A DNA stretch of 64,000 bases from Nioella nitratireducens (GCF_001879715.1 NZ_MNBW01000009.1:124001-188000); one strand, 5' to 3'; positions 18,044 through 26,160 are shown, numbered from the stretch's first letter. Notes: a model not told the origin generated them from the letters alone. Program-made: numbers and translations.

Positions 18044-18219
18044 GCATGTCGCGAAAAAATGGGCACCGGTTTTTCGCCTCTCGGACATGCGTCATCAAGG
18101 AAGGAGGGCATGTCGCGAAAAAGTGGGCACCGGTTTTTCGCCTCTCGGACATGCGTCATCAAGGAAGGAGGGCATGTCGCGAAAAAGTGGGCACCGGTTC
18201 TTCGCCTCTCGGACATGCA
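18044..18219. repeat. three tandem copies of a 64-bp palindromic repeat
   Basis: Copies start at 18044, 18108 and 18172 with an exact 64-bp period; the third ends after the palindrome. Each copy opens with GCATGTC and the palindromic part closes with GACATGC. Inside, GCGAAAAA pairs with TTTTTCGC around a GTGGGCACCGG loop. Copies differ at only a couple of bases. The period is not a multiple of three and both strands give equally poor proteins, so it is not coding. It resembles palindromic intergenic elements common in alphaproteobacteria. Confidence 0.9.
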
Positions 18220-18243
18220 CTGTCGAGTGAGTGCCCCAACGGC

Positions 18244-18483
18244 TCATAGCATCACCGGGCAACGTCCCGTCGGCACCGGCAGGCCAACGCGCTGCGGATT
18301 AAGGATCAGGTGCCACGTCGGCGGGTAGCCCGGCGCCTGCGCCCGGGAATAAGAACACCCTTGCGGCGTGGTGTAGATCACGGCGGTGTAGGTGTCGGGC
18401 GGGCGCGATGCTGGCGTCGCGAGCGCTGCACTGGTCATCAAGGCGGGCAGCAGCAAAGCCGCCAAGGTCGGGGCATTTCCCAT
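18244..18483 (-). CDS. small exported protein of unknown function
   Basis: A 79-residue protein with an excellent ribosome binding site (AGGAGGT) five bases before ATG 18483. The first 22 residues form a signal peptide (LAALLLPALMTSAALA). The mature part of about 55 residues has two cysteines, one in PQGCSYSR and one in TGRCPVML near the C-terminus, that may form a disulphide. No family recognised. It stands alone between the triplicated repeat and the ATP-grasp region. Confidence 0.6.
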   Translation of the reverse strand: MGNAPTLAALLLPALMTSAALATPASRPPDTYTAVIYTTPQGCSYSRAQAPGYPPTWHLILNPQRVGLPVPTGRCPVML

Positions 18484-18597
18484 GTCGGACCTCCTGGTAA
18501 GGCGTGAAAAGTGCCCTCACCCTGCGCCGTCGCCCCATCGGTTTCGGAGGCGGCAATTGGAAGAAACCGTGACCTTAGCAGACGTTTTTCCGAAAAC

Positions 18598-18622
18598 TTG
18601 CCCTCACTCCCGATCCAGATCG
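18598..18622. repeat. degenerate copy of the acyl-CoA dehydrogenase gene 3' end
   Basis: This 25-base stretch matches 19678-19702, which contains the last codons of the acyl-CoA dehydrogenase gene, at 22 of 25 positions in the same orientation, offset by exactly 1080 bases. The two copies flank the TupA-like gene. The rest of 18484-18715 shows nothing recognisable. Confidence 0.5.
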
Positions 18623-18715
18623 TGACAGTCCTTTCCAAGAAAAAACGCAATTTCCTGCGCAGGGGGATAGCGCGCGCGTTCTGCCCGGCGGCAGTCAGGC
18701 GAGTCAGAGTGCGGA

Positions 18716-19495
18716 TCAAAACGGGTCTGGAAATCGGTCCATCAGATCGCACAAAACGTGGCTTCCTAGGGGCGTGAATTTGTTGCCCGCATTGGGGTAA
18801 GAGGTGAATTCACCGAACACGACACCCCGCTTGGTGATGTAGAAATCGAGTCGCATGAAGCACTGGATATCGTGCGCGATTTTGTCCGACAGGCTAAGCA
18901 GTTCCCGGTAGTGTCTTGGCTTTGCGACCCGGTTTCCATGCGCGTTGGTCTTCTGGAACTCGGAAAACGCCACCCAATCCCGACTGTAGAACCTGTGTCG
19001 GCAGCCAACCTTTTTCGCATTTCGATCAACAACCTGCACCACGTGGGCTCGTCCTCCGGCGACAAAGACCTTGAAATCCCTTGGAATGGCGAAGCGATCG
19101 TCAAAATCTTGTATGAACTCTTCGGCGATAAATGTTGTGCCTCTGGTCGACAGTTCGAGGGGACCCAACCTTCGGGTCACATAGGCCCGGCGTTCGGAAA
19201 TCGGGACATCGTCGCCGCTGAAGGCCTCCCGTTCCCGGTCAAACAGCAAGACCCCCTTATTGTTGGACAGGTTGTTGGGTTTGATAACGACCCTATCCGG
19301 CAAGGTGGAGAAATCGAGGTCGTCGAGGCTCCGGCCCTCGGCATAGCGTTTGGGCAAGGGTAGGTTCATCTGTTCTGCGTAGCTGTGCATCCGCGATTTA
19401 TTCACGAGGCCAGCCACAAACAAGCGCCGTTCTTGCAGGTCCGGGTCGGGATGCGAGGCCTTGCCGCGATACCACCGTTGCAATCTATCTTCCAT
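18716..19495 (-). CDS. TupA-like ATP-grasp protein
   Basis: A 259-residue protein resembling the TupA-like ATP-grasp family, found in polysaccharide and teichuronopeptide-type loci. Supporting segments are KSRMHSYAEQMNLPLPKRY (entry to the fold), DRVVIKPNNLSNNKGVLLF (nucleotide-binding strand with the lysine), FIAEEFIQDF, IPRDFKVFVAGG, and near the end MRLDFYITKRGVVFGEFTSYPNAG, where metal-binding acidic residues are expected. It would ligate a carboxylate to an amine using ATP; the substrate is unknown. Composition is less GC-rich than the surroundings and no other polysaccharide gene is adjacent, so recent acquisition is likely. Confidence 0.7.
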   Translation of the reverse strand: MEDRLQRWYRGKASHPDPDLQERRLFVAGLVNKSRMHSYAEQMNLPLPKRYAEGRSLDDLDFSTLPDRVVIKPNNLSNNKGVLLFDREREAFSGDDVPISERRAYVTRRLGPLELSTRGTTFIAEEFIQDFDDRFAIPRDFKVFVAGGRAHVVQVVDRNAKKVGCRHRFYSRDWVAFSEFQKTNAHGNRVAKPRHYRELLSLSDKIAHDIQCFMRLDFYITKRGVVFGEFTSYPNAGNKFTPLGSHVLCDLMDRFPDPF

Positions 19496-19683
19496 CCGAC
19501 GCTTGAACTCGGTCGGTTGTTCCTGCGCTGACGACAGTTGCCGCCGCCGCGAAGAGAAGAAAGTATTTAGTCGGATTGAGCCAACTCCGTCATATGACGC
19601 CGGAAATGCCTTCGGACGTCTAGGCTTCTAAAGAGAAAAGCACTGCCTTTCCGATCAGAGCAAGCTTTTTGTCGAACCTGCCC

Positions 19684-20832
19684 TCACCCCCGGTCCAGAT
19701 CGCGGGCGATCAGGTCTTTCATGATTTCATTTGTGCCGCCGTAGATCTTCTGCACCCGTGCGTCGGCGAAGAGCTCGGCAATCAGGTATTCGTTCATATA
19801 GCCGTAGCCGCCATGCAGTTGCAGGCATTCGTCAACGATCTCGCATTGCGTTTCGCTGCCCCACCACTTGGCCATGGCGGCCTTTTCCGCGGTCAGCGTG
19901 CCTTGTTCCAGCTCTGTCAGGCATTGATCGAGGAAGGCTGCCAGAATTTCGATCTTGGTCGCCGCTTCGGCCAGCTTGAACCGGGTGTTCTGAAAATCCA
20001 TGATCCGCTGGCCAAAGGCCTTGCGCTCCTTCACATAATCCAGCGTGGTTTTCAGCGCACATTGCGCCGCCCCGAGCGCGCCATAGCCGAGGATAAGCCG
20101 TTCCCACGGCAATTGCCGCATGAGTTGATAGAACCCTTGGCCCTCTTCCGATCCCAACAGGTGATCGCGGGGCAGGCGGACGTCCTCGAAGAACAACTCG
20201 GCCGTGTCGTTGCGGCGCATCCCCAGTTTGTCCAGCTTGCGCCCGACACGAAAGCCCTCCAGCGCTTCGGTTTCGACCACCATCAGCGACACGCCCTTGC
20301 CGCCGACGCTTGGGTCGGTCTTGGCCACGAGGATCAGCAAATCGGCGCTGCCGCCATTGGTGATGAAAGTCTTGGAGCCGTTCACCAGATAGCCGTTGCC
20401 GTCGGGAATCGCCGTGGTGCGCACCGCCTGCAAATCGCTGCCCGTGCCCGGTTCGGTCATGGCGATGGCACCGACCATTTCCCCGCTCGCCAGCTTTGGC
20501 AACCAGCGGGCCTTTTGCTGTTCGGTTCCGTAGCCGGTGATGTAGTGGGTGGCGATGTTGTGAACCGAAAAGCCCCAGCCGCTATCGCCGATCTTGGCCT
20601 GTTCCAGAAAGGTCACCGCATCGAAATGCCGGGTCAGGCCAAGGCCGCCATGTTCTTCGGGGATGGTTGCCCCAAGGATGCCAAGCGCGCCCGCCTTTTC
20701 CCAGAAGTCCTTGGGCACGCGGCCCGCCTCTTTCCAGGCGTCCCGGTTCGGTTGGAATTCGTCGTCCAGAAAGCGCCGGACGGTATCGGCAAAGGCGTGA
20801 TGCTCTTCCTGCATCCAGAGATGGTTGGGCAT
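19684..20832 (-). CDS. acyl-CoA dehydrogenase
   Basis: FAD-dependent acyl-CoA dehydrogenase of 382 residues that passes electrons to ETF. The start at 20832 is set by AAGGAGG six bases upstream. Visible signatures are AIAMTEPGTGSDLQAVRTTA, the FAD-binding KTFITNGGSADL, QRIMDFQNTRFKLAE, QLHGGYGYMNEY, and KIYGGTNEIMKDLIARDL. It is closest to the general or long-chain type. Chain-length preference cannot be read from the sequence. It is monocistronic, with its end facing the ATP-grasp region. Confidence 0.92.
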   Translation of the reverse strand: MPNHLWMQEEHHAFADTVRRFLDDEFQPNRDAWKEAGRVPKDFWEKAGALGILGATIPEEHGGLGLTRHFDAVTFLEQAKIGDSGWGFSVHNIATHYITGYGTEQQKARWLPKLASGEMVGAIAMTEPGTGSDLQAVRTTAIPDGNGYLVNGSKTFITNGGSADLLILVAKTDPSVGGKGVSLMVVETEALEGFRVGRKLDKLGMRRNDTAELFFEDVRLPRDHLLGSEEGQGFYQLMRQLPWERLILGYGALGAAQCALKTTLDYVKERKAFGQRIMDFQNTRFKLAEAATKIEILAAFLDQCLTELEQGTLTAEKAAMAKWWGSETQCEIVDECLQLHGGYGYMNEYLIAELFADARVQKIYGGTNEIMKDLIARDLDRG

Positions 20833-20981
20833 GGTCGATCCTCCTTGCCCAAAGGTGGCGTGGCCGGGGACATTGGGCAAGCTTGCCGTTGCGGCGCAGG
20901 GCCGCGCAAGGGCGATGGCCGTTGACACCGCCCCGCTGCGGCGGAAAGTGAGGCGGCTGTCGCCAAGCCGCAGGAGACCCC

Positions 20982-21500
20982 ATGGACCGCTACCACCCGA
21001 TCACCGTTACTTTGCATTGGTTGCTGGCCGTGTTGGTCATCGGGATGCTGGTGATGGGCAAGACCGGGCTGAATGCCCTGCCGAATTCCGAGCCCGACAA
21101 GCTGTGGCTGCTTGGCCTGCATCGGCTGGTGGGGATTGCGGTTCTGGTGTTGACCGTGCTGCGGATCGTGCTGCGCCGGTTCCTGCCCGCGCCGGGCCAC
21201 CTTGGCACCGGCAGCCGATTTCTCGACAAGCTCGGCGTGGTGATGCCCCGGATCCTGAACATCTTCGTGATCTTGATGGCGGCGTCGGGGATATGGTTGG
21301 GGCAACAGGCCGGGCTGTCAGAGGCACTGTCCGGCGCAGCGCCCTTGCCCGAGACCTTCTACGCCTACACCCCGCGCATGGTGCACGCCATTCTGGGCAC
21401 CCTGATCATCGCAATCCTGGTCTTCCATGTTCTGGGGGCGCTCTACCATCAGATCATGTTGCAAGACCGGCTGTTCTCGCGGCTTTGGTTCGGAAAATAA
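20982..21500 (+). CDS. cytochrome b561 family protein
   Basis: Di-haem membrane electron carrier of 172 residues with four membrane helices. Candidate haem-ligand histidines sit in the first helix (TVTLHWLLAV), the second (LLGLHRLVGI), and the last two segments (RMVHAILG and LVFHVLGALYHQ). Bacterial members (CybB, CybP) pass electrons from quinol; CybB can act with superoxide. CAGGAG precedes ATG 20982. It is divergent from the acyl-CoA dehydrogenase and convergent with accA. Confidence 0.85.
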   Translation: MDRYHPITVTLHWLLAVLVIGMLVMGKTGLNALPNSEPDKLWLLGLHRLVGIAVLVLTVLRIVLRRFLPAPGHLGTGSRFLDKLGVVMPRILNIFVILMAASGIWLGQQAGLSEALSGAAPLPETFYAYTPRMVHAILGTLIIAILVFHVLGALYHQIMLQDRLFSRLWFGK

Positions 21501-21513
21501 GGGAAAGGGCGGC

Positions 21514-22473
21514 TTAGGCCGCCAGCCCCTTGGTGCCCATATCGAGGTATTTCTTGCGGCGGGCCGAAACCAAATCGGTCCGGTCAATACCATCCATCGT
21601 TGCCAGAAGCGATTCGAGCCCCTTTCCGACGGAGGTGATCGCCGCCTGCCGGTCGCGTTGCGCCCCGCCGAGGGGTTCCTTGATGATCCGGTCGATCACA
21701 CCCAGTTTTTCCAGGTCCTGCGCGGTCAGGCGCAGCGCTTCGGCTGCTTCGCGCATCTTGCCGCCGTCCTTCCACAGGATCGAGGCACAGCCTTCGGGTG
21801 AGATCACCGAGTAGATCGAGTGTTCCAGCATCGCGATGCGATCGGCGGTGGCAAACGCCACGGCGCCGCCGGAACCGCCCTCGCCGATCACCACTGACAC
21901 GATCGGCACACCGATCTGGAGGCATTTTTCCGTCGCCCGCGCGATGGCTTCGGACTGGCCGCGTTCTTCCGCGCCCTTGCCGGGATAGGCGCCGGGCGTG
22001 TCCACCAGCGTGATGACGGGCATGTTGAAGCGGTCGGCTAGGTCCATCAGGCGCACGGCCTTTCGATAGCCTTCTGGCCGGGCCATGCCGAAGTTGCGTT
22101 CGATCCGGGTCTTGGTGTCATGGCCCTTTTCATGGCCGATCACCACGACAGGGCGGTCGTTCAGACGCGCCATGCCGCCCATGACCGCGTGGTCGTCGGC
22201 AAAATTCCGGTCCCCGGCAAGCGGCGTGTATTCGGTGAATATCGCCGCGATATAGTCGCGGCAATGGGGCCGGTCGGGGTGACGCGCGACCTGGCATTTT
22301 CGCCACGGCGTCAGGGACTTGTAGAGGTCCACCAACAGGTCGGCGGCCTTCTTGTCGAGCGCCTTGGCCTCGGCCTCGACGTCCATCTCGCTGTTGCCAC
22401 GGGCCATCGCCCGCAATTCTTCGGCTTTTCCCTCAATCTCGGCGAGGGGTTTTTCGAAGTCGAGATAGTTCAT
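21514..22473 (-). CDS. accA: acetyl-CoA carboxylase carboxyltransferase subunit alpha
   Basis: Alpha subunit of the carboxyltransferase that makes malonyl-CoA for fatty acid synthesis; it works with AccD in the cytosol. The 319 residues are full length. It begins [15 protein letters not shown] and contains [19 protein letters not shown], then [25 protein letters not shown] and the oxyanion-hole region [19 protein letters not shown] precedes the ATG. A short GGCGGC-TTAG-GCCGCC hairpin encloses the stop codon and may help end transcription from both sides. Confidence 0.97.
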   Translation of the reverse strand: MNYLDFEKPLAEIEGKAEELRAMARGNSEMDVEAEAKALDKKAADLLVDLYKSLTPWRKCQVARHPDRPHCRDYIAAIFTEYTPLAGDRNFADDHAVMGGMARLNDRPVVVIGHEKGHDTKTRIERNFGMARPEGYRKAVRLMDLADRFNMPVITLVDTPGAYPGKGAEERGQSEAIARATEKCLQIGVPIVSVVIGEGGSGGAVAFATADRIAMLEHSIYSVISPEGCASILWKDGGKMREAAEALRLTAQDLEKLGVIDRIIKEPLGGAQRDRQAAITSVGKGLESLLATMDGIDRTDLVSARRKKYLDMGTKGLAA

Positions 22474-22573
22474 GTGCGCCTCCGTCTGACACTGGGCTAT
22501 ATGCAGGCGAAGGCAATGATTTGCAATGTGCCCCGTGCAACAGAGTGGCCTTGGGGCCTATTGTCTGGGGCCG

Positions 22574-23533
22574 TCAGCCCTTGGCGATCAATTCGGACTG
22601 CGCGACGATGACCTCGGCTTGCTTGATGGACGCGATGTCGACAAGACGGCCCTTATAGACCGTCGCGCCGGCACCGGAGGCCTTGGCGTCCTCCATCGCG
22701 GCGAGGATTTCGCGGGCTTCGGCCACTGCCTCGTCCGAGGGGGTAAAGACCTGATTTGCAAGGGCGATCTGCTTGGGGTGGATAGCCCATTTCCCAACCA
22801 TCCCGAGGGTGGCAGACCGGCGGGCCTGGGCGATGTAGCCCTCATCATCAGAGAAATCGCCGAAGGGGCCGTCCACGGGCAAAATGCCGTGGGTGCGGCA
22901 GGCGGCGACGATGGCGGTCTGGGCCCAGTGCCACGGATCGGAGTAGTGGCGATTCTGCCCGTGCAGCATGTAGTAATTTTCCTGCGTCCCGCCGATGCCG
23001 GTGGTCTGCATACCCATCGACGCGGCAAAGTCGGCGGCGCCGAGGCTCATGGCTTCCAGACGGGGCGAAGACGCGGCGATCTCTTCGACATGGGCGATGC
23101 CGGCGGCCGATTCGATGATGACCTCGAAGGCGATTTTCCTGGACCGGCCCTTGGCGGCCTCGATGGCCGTGACCAGCGCGTCGACGGCGTAGACATCTTC
23201 GGCGCACCCCACTTTGGGGATCATGATCTGATCAAGCCGATCCGAGGATTGTTCAAGAAGATCAACAACATCACGATACCAATAGGGGGTGTCCAGCCCG
23301 TTGATCCGCACGGATAGCGTCTTGGTGCCCCAGTCCACGTTTTCGATCGCCTCGATCACGTTGGCCCGCGCCTGATCCTTGTCGGACGGCGCGACGGAAT
23401 CCTCAAGATCGAGGTTGATCACGTCGGCAGAGGAGGCGGCCATCTTGGCGAAGAGCTTGGTGTTGGAGCCGGGGCCGAAGAGCTGGCAGCGGTTCGGACG
23501 GGCGGGCGCGGCGGGCTGGAGGCGGAAGGACAT
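22574..23533 (-). CDS. mcl1: L-malyl-CoA/beta-methylmalyl-CoA lyase
   Basis: CitE-like lyase of 319 residues used in the ethylmalonyl-CoA pathway to split methylmalyl-CoA into glyoxylate and propionyl-CoA, and to handle malyl-CoA. It strongly resembles the Rhodobacter Mcl1 protein from its start, MSFRLQPAAPARPNRCQLFG, through DVINLDLEDSV (metal-binding Asp/Glu), SVRINGLDTPYWYRD, MIPKVG, EVIIESAAGI and AMSLGAADFAASMGM to GMVGKWAIHPKQI. The start at 23533 has AGAGGATC upstream; open sequence before it is translated repeat. A conserved element and other repeats lie upstream. Confidence 0.93.
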   Translation of the reverse strand: MSFRLQPAAPARPNRCQLFGPGSNTKLFAKMAASSADVINLDLEDSVAPSDKDQARANVIEAIENVDWGTKTLSVRINGLDTPYWYRDVVDLLEQSSDRLDQIMIPKVGCAEDVYAVDALVTAIEAAKGRSRKIAFEVIIESAAGIAHVEEIAASSPRLEAMSLGAADFAASMGMQTTGIGGTQENYYMLHGQNRHYSDPWHWAQTAIVAACRTHGILPVDGPFGDFSDDEGYIAQARRSATLGMVGKWAIHPKQIALANQVFTPSDEAVAEAREILAAMEDAKASGAGATVYKGRLVDIASIKQAEVIVAQSELIAKG

Positions 23534-23588
23534 GGGCAGATCCTCTGAGTAAGGAAATTTCGTATGTGTTCCAAGCTTGGGTAGAATA

Positions 23589-23623
23589 TTGCGCCGCGGC
23601 GCGCAAGTGCTGCGTTGCGGCAA
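23589..23623 (-). promoter_or_regulatory. candidate operator upstream of mcl1
   Basis: Two inverted repeats lie 56-90 bases upstream of the mcl1 start: TTGCGC-N6-GCGCAA (23589-23606) and TTGC-G-GCAA (23615-23623). TTGC/GCAA palindromes resemble sites of RamB/ScfR-type short-chain acyl-CoA regulators that control such genes in related bacteria. The link is an inference. Confidence 0.35.
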
Positions 23624-23645
23624 AGGGCGCACCCCCTGGATTCGG

Positions 23646-23697
23646 CCGTCGCCGGGCGTACACCCTCTGTGCACCCCCCGTACACCCCGCGTACACC
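23646..23697. repeat. GTACACCCC-type element, copy 1 (upstream of mcl1)
   Basis: Contains a 20-base block (23646-23665) and a 17-base block (23668-23684) that are identical to blocks at 49295-49314 and 49328-49344 upstream of mcd. The blocks carry imperfect repeats of GTACACCCC. The near edge is 112 bases before the mcl1 start codon. Confidence 0.75.
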
Positions 23698-23765
23698 GGC
23701 TTGGCGGTTTCGGGGGAAAGGCGGACTCTTGCGGCGGTGCGGAAAGAGGGACGTAGGTGGGGGAG

Positions 23766-23785
23766 ATCCCCGCTTTCGCGGGGAT
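23766..23785. repeat. REP-like palindrome
   Basis: ATCCCCGC and GCGGGGAT form a perfect 8-bp stem with a TTTC loop. The palindrome followed by GAC is a common type of intergenic repeat in proteobacteria. It runs directly into the tandem repeats that follow. Confidence 0.7.
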
Positions 23786-23880
23786 GACACGTGGCCGGGG
23801 ATGACACGTGGCCGGGAATGACACGTGGCCGGGGATGACACGTGGCCGGGGATGACAGGGGCCGGGGATGACACGTGGCC
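23780..23880. repeat. six tandem copies of a 17-bp unit
   Basis: Unit GGGGATGACACGTGGCC. Copies begin at 23780, 23797, 23814, 23831, 23848 and 23864; the third has one substitution and the fifth is a 16-base variant. The array grows out of the right arm of the REP-like palindrome and ends six bases before the patB stop codon, filling the rest of the 353-bp gap between mcl1 and patB. Confidence 0.9.
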
Positions 23881-23886
23881 GGCGCC

Positions 23887-25056
23887 CTACTGAAGGTCGC
23901 TGAACGCCTTTGCCAGACGGTCCACCGCCTCGGCGACGCGGGCGCGGGGGGTGGCGAGGTTGAAGCGCAGGAAGCTGTCGCCGCCCTTGCCGAAGGTCGG
24001 GCCATGGTTGGCGGCGATCCTGGCGCCTTTTTCCACCCGCGTGGTAAATTCATCACGGCTCATCCCGGTGCCGGAGAAATCGACCCACGCGAGATAGGTG
24101 GACTCGAGTGACATCGAGGCGAGGCCCGGAATGGCGTTGACGCCTTCGTCGAAGAGGCGGCGGTTGCCGTCGAGATAGGCCACGAGTTCATCCACCCATG
24201 CCGCGCCCTCGGGGGAATAGGCTGCGGTGGCCATGAACAGCCCGAAGGAATTGGGCGAGATGCCAAGCGCGGCCATTCGGGCGCCGAAGGTGGCGCGCAG
24301 GGCCGCGTCAGGGATGATCACGTTGCCGATGTGGCTGCCCGCGATGTTGAAGGTCTTGGTGGTCGCCGTCATCATCACCAGCCGGTCCGCAACCCCGTCG
24401 ATCTGGGCCATCGGCGTATGTTCGTGGCCGGGCATGACAAGGTCGTGGTGGATCTCGTCCGAGACCAAAACGAGGTCATGACGCTTGGCAAAGGCGGCCA
24501 CGGCCTCCAACTCGGCCTTGGACCAGACCCGCCCGCCGGGGTTGTGGGGCGAGCAGAAGACCAGCATCTTTTCGGCGCCGGTCATCTGCGCGTCCCAGGC
24601 GTCGAAATCGAGCGTGTAGCGGCCATCCTCTTGCGGCATTTCGCATTCCACGACCTCGCGCCCGGCCGCCGCGATCACGCGGGCGAAGGCGTGGTAGACC
24701 GGGGTGAACAGCACGACACCGTCGCCGGGCCGGGTGAATGCATCGACGCACATGGCGGTGCCGTTCACCAGACCGTGGGTGGTGAATATCCAATCGGGGT
24801 CAACCCGCCAGCCATGGCGGTTTTCCATCCACCAGCCGATGGCCGCCTTGTACGCGCTGTCATCGCCGAAATAGCCGTAGATGCCGTGGGCGGCCGTGTC
24901 TTCGACCGCTTTTTGCACGCAGGCGGGCGGACGGAAATCCATGTCGGCGACCCACATCGAGATGCCTTCATCCGCCGACACGCCGTAGATTTTCTCCATC
25001 ATGTCCCATTTCACCGAATGGGTGCCGCGTCGGTCGATGATCTCGTCGAAATTCAT
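23887..25056 (-). CDS. patB: PatB/MalY-family cystathionine beta-lyase
   Basis: PLP-dependent fold-type I enzyme of 389 residues, likely splitting cystathionine or other cysteine S-conjugates to a thiol, pyruvate and ammonia. Typical features are the N-terminal FDEIIDRRGTHSVKWD, WVADMDFRPP, the PLP-stacking region THGLVNGTAMCVDAFT, CSPHNPGGRVW, VSDEIHHDLV, and the PLP lysine in TATTKTFNIAG. The start at 25056 lies about 97 bases from the divergent deformylase gene. In marine alphaproteobacteria such enzymes may act on diverse sulphur compounds. Confidence 0.88.
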   Translation of the reverse strand: MNFDEIIDRRGTHSVKWDMMEKIYGVSADEGISMWVADMDFRPPACVQKAVEDTAAHGIYGYFGDDSAYKAAIGWWMENRHGWRVDPDWIFTTHGLVNGTAMCVDAFTRPGDGVVLFTPVYHAFARVIAAAGREVVECEMPQEDGRYTLDFDAWDAQMTGAEKMLVFCSPHNPGGRVWSKAELEAVAAFAKRHDLVLVSDEIHHDLVMPGHEHTPMAQIDGVADRLVMMTATTKTFNIAGSHIGNVIIPDAALRATFGARMAALGISPNSFGLFMATAAYSPEGAAWVDELVAYLDGNRRLFDEGVNAIPGLASMSLESTYLAWVDFSGTGMSRDEFTTRVEKGARIAANHGPTFGKGGDSFLRFNLATPRARVAEAVDRLAKAFSDLQ

Positions 25057-25153
25057 GGGGCTCTCCGCTGTCTGTTTGACCGGGAGGCTATCGGAACCAG
25101 CGGCAGCCGCAAGGGGCGTTGCGAGCGCGCGCGGGATACCTTATTTGACCCAT

Positions 25154-25678
25154 ATGTTGAAGCCGATCCTGATCCATCCCGACCCGCGTCTGAAGAAGCC
25201 GGCGGCCCTTGTCACGGACTTGTCCGACGAGTTGCGCACGCTGGCCGAGGATATGTTGGAAACCATGTATGACGCGCCGGGCATCGGTCTGGCCGCGCCG
25301 CAGATCGGCCTGTCGAAGCGGCTGATCGTGCTGGATTGCGTGAAGGACGACAGCGCCGCGCCGCGCCCGCTGGCCATGTTCAACCCCGAGGTCATCGCGT
25401 CTTCGGACGACACCAGCGTGTATGAAGAGGGCTGTTTGTCGATCCCCGAGGTCTATGCCGAGGTGACCCGGCCTGCCGAGGTCGAGGTGCGCTGGATGAA
25501 CCTGAAGGGCGAGGAGGAGCGCGAGGTCTTTACCGGCCTCTGGGCCACCTGCGTGCAGCACGAGATCGACCATTTGGATGGCAAGCTGTTCATCGACTAT
25601 CTCAAGCCGATGAAGCGGCAGATGATCACCCGCAAGATGGTCAAGTTGAAACGCGAACGGGCCCGGGAACAGGCGTGA
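25154..25678 (+). CDS. def: peptide deformylase (active copy)
   Basis: Metal-dependent enzyme that removes the formyl group from nascent proteins. The 174 residues have all three motifs intact: GIGLAAPQIG (43-52), EGCLSIP with ligand Cys94, and QHEIDHLDG with His136, Glu137 and His140. ATG 25154 lacks an obvious Shine-Dalgarno sequence and has an AT-rich patch 8-15 bases upstream, so the mRNA may be leaderless. It heads a four-gene overlapping operon def-def-def-fmt. Confidence 0.95.
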   Translation: MLKPILIHPDPRLKKPAALVTDLSDELRTLAEDMLETMYDAPGIGLAAPQIGLSKRLIVLDCVKDDSAAPRPLAMFNPEVIASSDDTSVYEEGCLSIPEVYAEVTRPAEVEVRWMNLKGEEEREVFTGLWATCVQHEIDHLDGKLFIDYLKPMKRQMITRKMVKLKRERAREQA

Positions 25679-26160
25679 GCATTCTGCCGATCCTGCACTG
25701 GCCCGATCCGCGGCTGAGCGAGGTCTGCGCGCCGGTTACGGGCGATGTTGCTGCGCTGGCCGCCGATATGCTGGACACCATGTACGACGCAAAGGGGCGT
25801 GGGCTGGCCGCGCCGCAGGTAGGGCATATGATCCGGCTGTTCGTCATGGATGTCGGCTGGAAAGAGGGTGCGCCCGATCCCGTCGTCATGATCAACCCAG
25901 AGGTGGCCCCCGCGGCGGAGGGCTCCGTTTGGGGGCAGGAGGCGTGCCTGTCGATCCCCGGCGTCGCGGCCGAGCTGTGTCGTCCGGGGCATGTCAGGGT
26001 GCACTGGACCGATCTGGAGGGCGCGCGCCATGACGGCGTGATGACCGGCTTTGCGGCGCGTTGCGTGCAGCATGAGCTGGATCATCTGGATGGGCTGGTG
26101 ATCTTTGACCGGCTCTCTCCCGAGAGGCGCAAGGACCTGGAGAACGCATATGGCGGTTAG
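25675..26160 (+). CDS. peptide deformylase paralogue (likely active)
   Basis: Second deformylase, 161 residues, starting with GTG that overlaps the previous stop. Motif 1 is GRGLAAPQVG (41-50), motif 2 is EACLSIP with Cys91, where the usual glycine is alanine, and motif 3 is QHELDHLDG with His133, Glu134 and His137. Metal ligands and catalytic Glu are therefore kept. It overlaps the next paralogue by 11 bases. Its special substrate, if any, is unknown. Confidence 0.9.
   Translation: MSILPILHWPDPRLSEVCAPVTGDVAALAADMLDTMYDAKGRGLAAPQVGHMIRLFVMDVGWKEGAPDPVVMINPEVAPAAEGSVWGQEACLSIPGVAAELCRPGHVRVHWTDLEGARHDGVMTGFAARCVQHELDHLDGLVIFDRLSPERRKDLENAYGG

Noticed and set aside
18044-18219. Possible CRISPR array
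   Set aside because: Whole units including the part between palindromes are identical, so there are no variable spacers, and no cas gene is present.
17768-18328. Short ORFs with repeated peptides (e.g. AKNRCPFF-type) on both strands
   Set aside because: They are translations of the 64-bp palindromic repeat; the period is not a multiple of three and the frames change from copy to copy.
23534-23824. N-terminal extension of the Mcl1 reading frame by about 97 codons
   Set aside because: The extension is translated repeat DNA (palindrome and GTACACCCC element); the proper start MSFRLQP has a ribosome binding site and matches known Mcl1 proteins.
23780-23880. Possible CRISPR array or iteron origin in the 17-bp tandem repeats
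   Set aside because: No spacers between units, no rep gene nearby, and the unit derives from the neighbouring palindrome.
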